Shown here piece by piece: positions 60,203 to 64,000 of a DNA stretch of 64,000 bases; within the stretch, counting starts at the first letter, position 1; every line of letters begins with the position of its first letter. The translations under genes and the position numbers were made by a program. The DNA comes from JAFEDN01 sp963795715 (GTDB lineage Bacteria > Pseudomonadota > Gammaproteobacteria > Coxiellales > Coxiellaceae). The notes beneath the pieces are model-generated. The model made no database searches, was not told the origin of the DNA, and was given only the letters and a program-made list of their open reading frames with translations. Location: assembly GCA_963795715.1 (NCBI GenBank), contig CAWCIY010000002.1, forward strand, positions 682,001 to 746,000. Reading direction: 5' to 3'.

Positions 60203-60323
60203 TTTTCCTCCTTATAAAATTAGCCATTGGCCTCATGCCAGGAGTTCCCGGTAAAGGAAACTCCACTGATCGCGATGGGGGATCGGCTCCGCCGATGCGC
60301 AAGGATATAAACCAGGAAGCGAT

Positions 60324-60905
60324 TCACGGGGAATCGCTGGCCTCATGTTCCGGCGCTACCCGGTAAATACCTGGGGCGTTTCGTAAATAACCTTTATAAT
60401 CCATGCCATATCCGAACACATAATGATTATCCACTGTTAGCCCAGTAAAATCAGCTTTGGTTAGCCCCCCTGGCAACCTGGCTGATATTTTATCTACCAA
60501 TACTGCTGAATAAATATGATGAGCTTTTTGCTCCGCACAATAAGATAAGACACCGTTTAGGGTTAAACCACCGTCTAAGATATCATCTACTACAATGACC
60601 GTGCGGCCTTGAAGCGGTATGGTGGGTCTACTTTTCCAAACTAAATTCTTGCCGGTTAAATCGTTGTGGTAACGGCTGGCATGTACATAATCAATCTCCA
60701 AAGGAAAGTTTAAACGAGGTAATAAATTTCCTAAAGGTACTATGCCGCCTAAGACTACACACAAAAAAATTGGATTGGTATGTGCCAATTTGTCATTTAT
60801 CTCCTCAGCCATATAATCTAAAGCTACCTCTACTTGGCTTTTGGTATATAAACAAGTGGCTTTCGCTAGTACATCGTAAATATGGTGGGGAAGATCAATA
60901 ACCAA
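60324..60905 (-). CDS. hpt: Hypoxanthine(-guanine) phosphoribosyltransferase
   Basis: Salvages hypoxanthine or guanine with PRPP. The PRPP loop VIVVDDILDGGLTLNGVL is clear, as are LCVVLGGIVPLGNLLPRL and VDNHYVFGYGMDYKGYLRN with the purine-binding aromatic. The start is taken as TTG at 60905: AGGAGG lies exactly six bases upstream of it, whereas the upstream ATG at 60929 would place AGGAGG inside the coding region. The protein then begins MVIDLPHHIYDVL. 193 residues, normal for this group. It lies 19-43 bases after nagZ. Confidence 0.85.
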   Translation of the reverse strand: MVIDLPHHIYDVLAKATCLYTKSQVEVALDYMAEEINDKLAHTNPIFLCVVLGGIVPLGNLLPRLNFPLEIDYVHASRYHNDLTGKNLVWKSRPTIPLQGRTVIVVDDILDGGLTLNGVLSYCAEQKAHHIYSAVLVDKISARLPGGLTKADFTGLTVDNHYVFGYGMDYKGYLRNAPGIYRVAPEHEASDSP

Positions 60906-60948
60906 GGGTAACCTCCTAAAATATTGCATATAAAATCATAGCATATAG

Positions 60949-61917
60949 TTAAGAAAATAAAAGTAACTGCTCAACTCGAAAAGCAGAATCTTTGCGGTTT
61001 AACGGTAACAATGCAGATAATGCTGCAATCGCTCCTGCTCTATTATTACACACTAATAATAAATCACATCCGGCTAGAAAAGCTTCTTTAGCTCGTTCTC
61101 CATAGCTACCAAGGGTCGCCGCTGCGGCCATAGAAAGATCGTCACTGATGATAACACCTTGAAATCCCAACTGCTTGCGTAGTACTTCTTTTAGCCAAAA
61201 AGGTGAGAAACTCGCAGGAAGCATGTCCATGGCGGAAAAAACAATATGGGCAGGCATGATAGCATCTAAATGCGGCAGCAATGCCACGAAAGGTTTTAAA
61301 TCATAGTTCCAAAGGGCGTCCCAATAGCGATCATCCACAGGAAGGGTGAGGTGTGAATCCAAAGCCACAGCGCCGTGACCAGGAAAGTGCTTACCTACCA
61401 CAGGAAAACGCTGTCGGTGCAGCTCTTTTATTAATAAATGCCCCAGATCAATGACCACTTCGGTTCGATGATGCAAACTTCTTTGGCCAATCATTTCATT
61501 GACACCATGTTGCATATCTAACACCGGAATGAGATTAAAATTAACCCCTACATTTTTTAATTCTGACGTTAATTGATAAATAGCTTGGGTAAATTGTAGA
61601 TAACAGTGTTGTAAATCTTGCTCATATAATCTGCCCCAATGAGACATGGGAGGAAAAATACTAAAACCTTGTTTAAATCTTTGCACCTTGCCGCCTTCTT
61701 GATCAACAGCAATGATCGCTTTGGGGTGGACTCTACGTATATGGGCAGTTAAATTTCTTAATTGTTGGGGGTTTTGGTAATTTCGTGAAAATAAAATAAT
61801 GCCTGCACACACCGGGTGACAAAGTAATTCCACCTCTTCTGCGGTCAGTTCAGGTCCTATCAGATCTATTAGGACACTACCGAAATCACTTGTGTTCTCT
61901 GACTTTCTTGAACGCAT
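60949..61917 (-). CDS. nagZ: Beta-N-acetylhexosaminidase of peptidoglycan recycling
   Basis: 322 residues, family GH3. Signatures: IIAVDQEGGKVQRF, PVVGKHFPGHGAVALDSH (with the catalytic His), and VIISDDLSMAAAA with the nucleophilic Asp. Cytoplasmic enzyme that removes GlcNAc from GlcNAc-anhydromuropeptides. The start ATG at 61917 overlaps the previous gene by 32 bases and has no good ribosome-binding site, so the true start may be slightly downstream or coupled. Confidence 0.9.
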   Translation of the reverse strand: MRSRKSENTSDFGSVLIDLIGPELTAEEVELLCHPVCAGIILFSRNYQNPQQLRNLTAHIRRVHPKAIIAVDQEGGKVQRFKQGFSIFPPMSHWGRLYEQDLQHCYLQFTQAIYQLTSELKNVGVNFNLIPVLDMQHGVNEMIGQRSLHHRTEVVIDLGHLLIKELHRQRFPVVGKHFPGHGAVALDSHLTLPVDDRYWDALWNYDLKPFVALLPHLDAIMPAHIVFSAMDMLPASFSPFWLKEVLRKQLGFQGVIISDDLSMAAAATLGSYGERAKEAFLAGCDLLLVCNNRAGAIAALSALLPLNRKDSAFRVEQLLLFS

Positions 61918-62185
61918 GGGGTAAATGACTAATGTTATCTTTTAAATCGCCATCTGAGTGCCAAGAGACTTCATCTATTCTAACGATGTTATGTAAAGGA
62001 ATATAGCAACGGCGAACTTCTTTCGGGTCCACCTGCATTTTGGACTTATCAAATTCCAGTATGGTATCTGCTTCAATAAAACCGACTAAAGTTTCCTCAG
62101 AAATATACTGCGCATAGATTTCTTGTAGCTCATCTTGTTGCGTAAATACGATGCGATAGATCGGTCGTTCAGTTTGTTTACTCAT
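61886..62185 (-). CDS. DUF1820 family protein
   Basis: 99 residues: RPIYRIVFTQQDELQEIYAQ, YISEETLVGFIEADTILEF, VRRCYIPLHNIVRIDEV. Small conserved gammaproteobacterial protein of unknown function, with a beta-rich fold. Ribosome-binding site GAGTGAG is upstream of the ATG. It sits between the DUF924 gene (three bases away) and nagZ, in one operon. Confidence 0.85.
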   Translation of the reverse strand: MSKQTERPIYRIVFTQQDELQEIYAQYISEETLVGFIEADTILEFDKSKMQVDPKEVRRCYIPLHNIVRIDEVSWHSDGDLKDNISHLPHAFKKVREHK

Positions 62186-62188
62186 TTC

Positions 62189-62794
62189 TCACTCCATAGA
62201 GGCTTCAATTTCTCTCAAATAAACCAATTCTTCGGGCGTTGATTCTCGTTTTAAAACTCGATTTCGTTGCGGAAAACGGCCAAAACGTTGAATTACACCA
62301 TAATGATGATTAGCAAAACGTAAAAAGCTATCATAAATGACACGGGTTTCCGAAAAAGCCAATTCGGCTAAAATCTGATAGCCACGAATTGCCTGTTCTT
62401 GGTGATGCAAATTTTCTGAATGAAGCAAAGGGAAATAATAAAAAACCCGTTCAATTAAACTCAACGAATGATCCGCTTCTACACTGAGTCCTTCAACACA
62501 AATCGTCAAAGCTTTAGAATCTTGTAAAAATGCTTGCGGAGTATCTCGATAAATATGCCTTGAGAATTGATCCAGCAACAAAATCAAACTCAGCTGGCCT
62601 CTAGGGCTTGCTTGCCAAAAATCATACTCACCCCGGATGGCCCGTTCCAAATCTTCGGTAAAAAGTTTTTTGATTTCTTCATCGGTTTGCTGATCTTCCC
62701 CAAACCATACGCGCGCGCGATGCTCACTGGGAATAATGGTTTCCTCAACCCTTCCCAACCAAAATTTATTAATTTCTTCAGCCCGTTCGATCAT
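62189..62794 (-). CDS. DUF924 family protein
   Basis: 201 residues from the ATG at 62794; a TTG three codons earlier is possible. Typical motifs of this all-helical family: FWLGRVEETIIP, WFGEDQQTDEEIKKLF, LILLLDQFSRHIYRDTPQAF, VFYYFPLLHSENLHHQEQAI, RFGRFPQRNRVLKRES. Related to TPR-like folds; biochemical role unknown. Its 5' end overlaps the 3' end of miaA by 17 bases. Confidence 0.85.
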   Translation of the reverse strand: MIERAEEINKFWLGRVEETIIPSEHRARVWFGEDQQTDEEIKKLFTEDLERAIRGEYDFWQASPRGQLSLILLLDQFSRHIYRDTPQAFLQDSKALTICVEGLSVEADHSLSLIERVFYYFPLLHSENLHHQEQAIRGYQILAELAFSETRVIYDSFLRFANHHYGVIQRFGRFPQRNRVLKRESTPEELVYLREIEASME

Positions 62795-63710
62795 GTTTTT
62801 CAATTATACTACAGACCTTAACGGAAATAAAATCTTCATTGGAGTCAATCCACTGAGCCGTACTCCATCGCCTCAGCCAGGTAAACTGACGCTTTGCTAG
62901 CTGGCAAGTTGCGTAAAATACACGTTCTTGCAAAACAGAAAAATCGTACGCTCCATCCAGATATTGCCAAATCTGACGATAGCCTACCGCGCGAAGCGCT
63001 GGTAAGTTTGGATGTAAATCACCTCGAGCTCGAAGCATGGCTACTTCTTCTATAAAACCCCGGTCAAATAGGTTTTTAAGCCGCTGCTGAATTCTTGCCG
63101 TCAAAGTGCTGCGTTCTTTAGGAGACAATATAAAATGAAATAATGGGTATGGAAAATCCTTCGGGGTTTGCGCATGCCAGGCACTGATCGGTTTTCCAGT
63201 CATTTTATAAACTTCCAAGGCACGCTGAATGCGCTGGCCATCCTGGGGATGGATTCGAGCAGCGGCAATAGGGTCAATTTGACTCAATTCCAGGTGCAAC
63301 GAAGTCCAGCCGAACTCCTGCGCTTTGGCGGATAATTCTGATCGTACTTCAGGACTGGCGGAAGGCAAGGCCGCCAAGCCCTGTTCTAAAACCCAAAAAT
63401 AAAGCATGGTGCCTCCTACTAAGAGGGGTACTTTACCTTCTTGATGAACTCGTTTAATTTCATACAGTGCATCCTTACGAAAATCACCTGCTGAATAAGG
63501 TTCCAGGGGGTCTCGGATATCTATTAAACGATGCGGGGCAAGCGCCAGTGTTTCCCTGTTTGGTTTAGCGGCGCCGATATCCATCCCACGGTAAACTAAA
63601 GCCGAATCAGCATTAATAATTTCGAAATGAGGGTTACGTTGTACACATTCAACAGCTAAATCCGTTTTTCCGCTGGCAGTAGGACCCATTAAAAATATCA
63701 CTGGCAACAT
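62778..63710 (-). CDS. miaA: tRNA dimethylallyltransferase
   Basis: 310 residues. Adds a dimethylallyl group to A37 of tRNAs reading UNN codons. The P-loop LMGPTASGKTDLAVE is at the N-terminus, followed by INADSALVYRGMDIGAAKP, PHRLIDIRDPLEPYSAGDF, LLVGGTMLYFWVL and DGQRIQRALEVYKMTGKPIS. The C-terminal AVGYRQIWQYLDG and KRQFTWLRRW are conserved. First gene of the minus-strand run, with a divergent gene at 63741. Confidence 0.95.
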   Translation of the reverse strand: MLPVIFLMGPTASGKTDLAVECVQRNPHFEIINADSALVYRGMDIGAAKPNRETLALAPHRLIDIRDPLEPYSAGDFRKDALYEIKRVHQEGKVPLLVGGTMLYFWVLEQGLAALPSASPEVRSELSAKAQEFGWTSLHLELSQIDPIAAARIHPQDGQRIQRALEVYKMTGKPISAWHAQTPKDFPYPLFHFILSPKERSTLTARIQQRLKNLFDRGFIEEVAMLRARGDLHPNLPALRAVGYRQIWQYLDGAYDFSVLQERVFYATCQLAKRQFTWLRRWSTAQWIDSNEDFISVKVCSIIEKHDRTG

Positions 63711-63740
63711 GGGTAGAATTATAACAGAAGGAGGCTATTT

Positions 63741-64000
63741 ATGTCTCGAGTAGACTTTGAAAAAGAATATGGAGATTATGAAGAGATAGAGGAGTTTGCA
63801 GATGAAGAAGACTATAGAGATGAATCTAGACCAAGCAGTAAAGTACAGCCGAAAGGTTATTCGGAATTAAATCAGCTTCAGACTTATTTACAAACTCGAA
63901 AAAGTGTATCTACGGATTGGCGAAAAGACTTTAAATTAGTCGCATTTTTTAAAAGCGCCAGTGTATTTTTTTTTAAATTAGGTTTTAATCAAATAAAATT
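63741..64000 (+). CDS. Unknown acidic protein, C-terminus beyond window
   Basis: Starts at 63741 with AGGAGG seven bases upstream and remains open to the window edge (86 codons). The first 40 residues are strongly acidic (EKEYGDYEEIEEFADEEDYR), then a polar stretch LNQLQTYLQTRKSVSTDW. No domain visible yet. Divergent from miaA with a 30-bp gap, so the promoter must be close or overlap. Confidence 0.65.
   Translation, partial: MSRVDFEKEYGDYEEIEEFADEEDYRDESRPSSKVQPKGYSELNQLQTYLQTRKSVSTDWRKDFKLVAFFKSASVFFFKLGFNQIK

Overview
The window looks like a chromosomal segment of an AT-rich, host-associated gammaproteobacterium, most likely of the order Legionellales (Legionella/Coxiella/Rickettsiella-like). 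The basis is the conserved dapA-lipoprotein-purC order, gammaproteobacterial housekeeping genes (miaA, nagZ, hpt, thpR), and many eukaryotic-like proteins: a kinase, LRR, ankyrin, U-box, TIR and NACHT/WD40 domains and a CaaX terminus. Genus was not determined; no database was searched.

Layout. 1-9.8 kb is an accessory, decaying region: a partial unknown gene, remnants of IS4-like, IS3 and RAYT transposases, a broken MFS transporter, and one well-preserved two-gene transposon (4500-7230, 24-bp inverted repeats, 8-bp target duplication), followed by a metalloprotease/ankyrin-like protein. 9.8-19.3 kb mixes intact genes (TTL/ATP-grasp protein, L,D-transpeptidase, acetyltransferase, double nucleotidyltransferase, Lrp-type regulator, kinase-like protein) with fragments of IS630, ISKra4 and IS1595 elements. 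19.4-26.6 kb is a calmer metabolic and membrane block: an ATPase-like protein lacking canonical Walker residues, an aldo/keto reductase, MscS, an AI-2E transporter, a Kef-type antiporter and a YbdK-type ligase.

26.6-35.6 kb is the most striking part. A large LRR protein, with a deletion-derived mini-copy and a GIY-YIG gene, precedes a tight three-gene unit: a TIR-like plus U-box protein, a protein ending in a CaaX prenylation motif, and an ankyrin plus TIR-like protein interrupted by one in-frame amber codon. These domain types suggest a set of secreted factors acting on a eukaryotic host.

35.6-37.3 kb carries a PIN/AbrB toxin-antitoxin pair bracketed by 115-bp direct repeats. 37.4-56.3 kb is a genomic island at tRNA-Ser(CGA). 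Copies of the tRNA 3' end occur at 37.4, 37.9 and 39.3 kb and in the tRNA gene itself, partitioning the island into segments. It holds an AAA ATPase, a 2249-residue NACHT-pentapeptide-WD40 protein, a tyrosine recombinase, a structured non-coding stretch, replication-like genes (DUF3631/toprim protein, CHC2 zinc-finger protein, AlpA regulator), an AbiE-type toxin-antitoxin pair, and a P4-type integrase broken by a stop and a frameshift. Much of the island looks more GC-rich than its flanks.

56.4-64 kb is core chromosome, mostly on the minus strand: purC, short BamC-like lipoprotein, dapA, thpR, threonine/serine dehydratase, a 55-residue lipoprotein, hpt, nagZ, DUF1820, DUF924, miaA and the start of an unknown gene.
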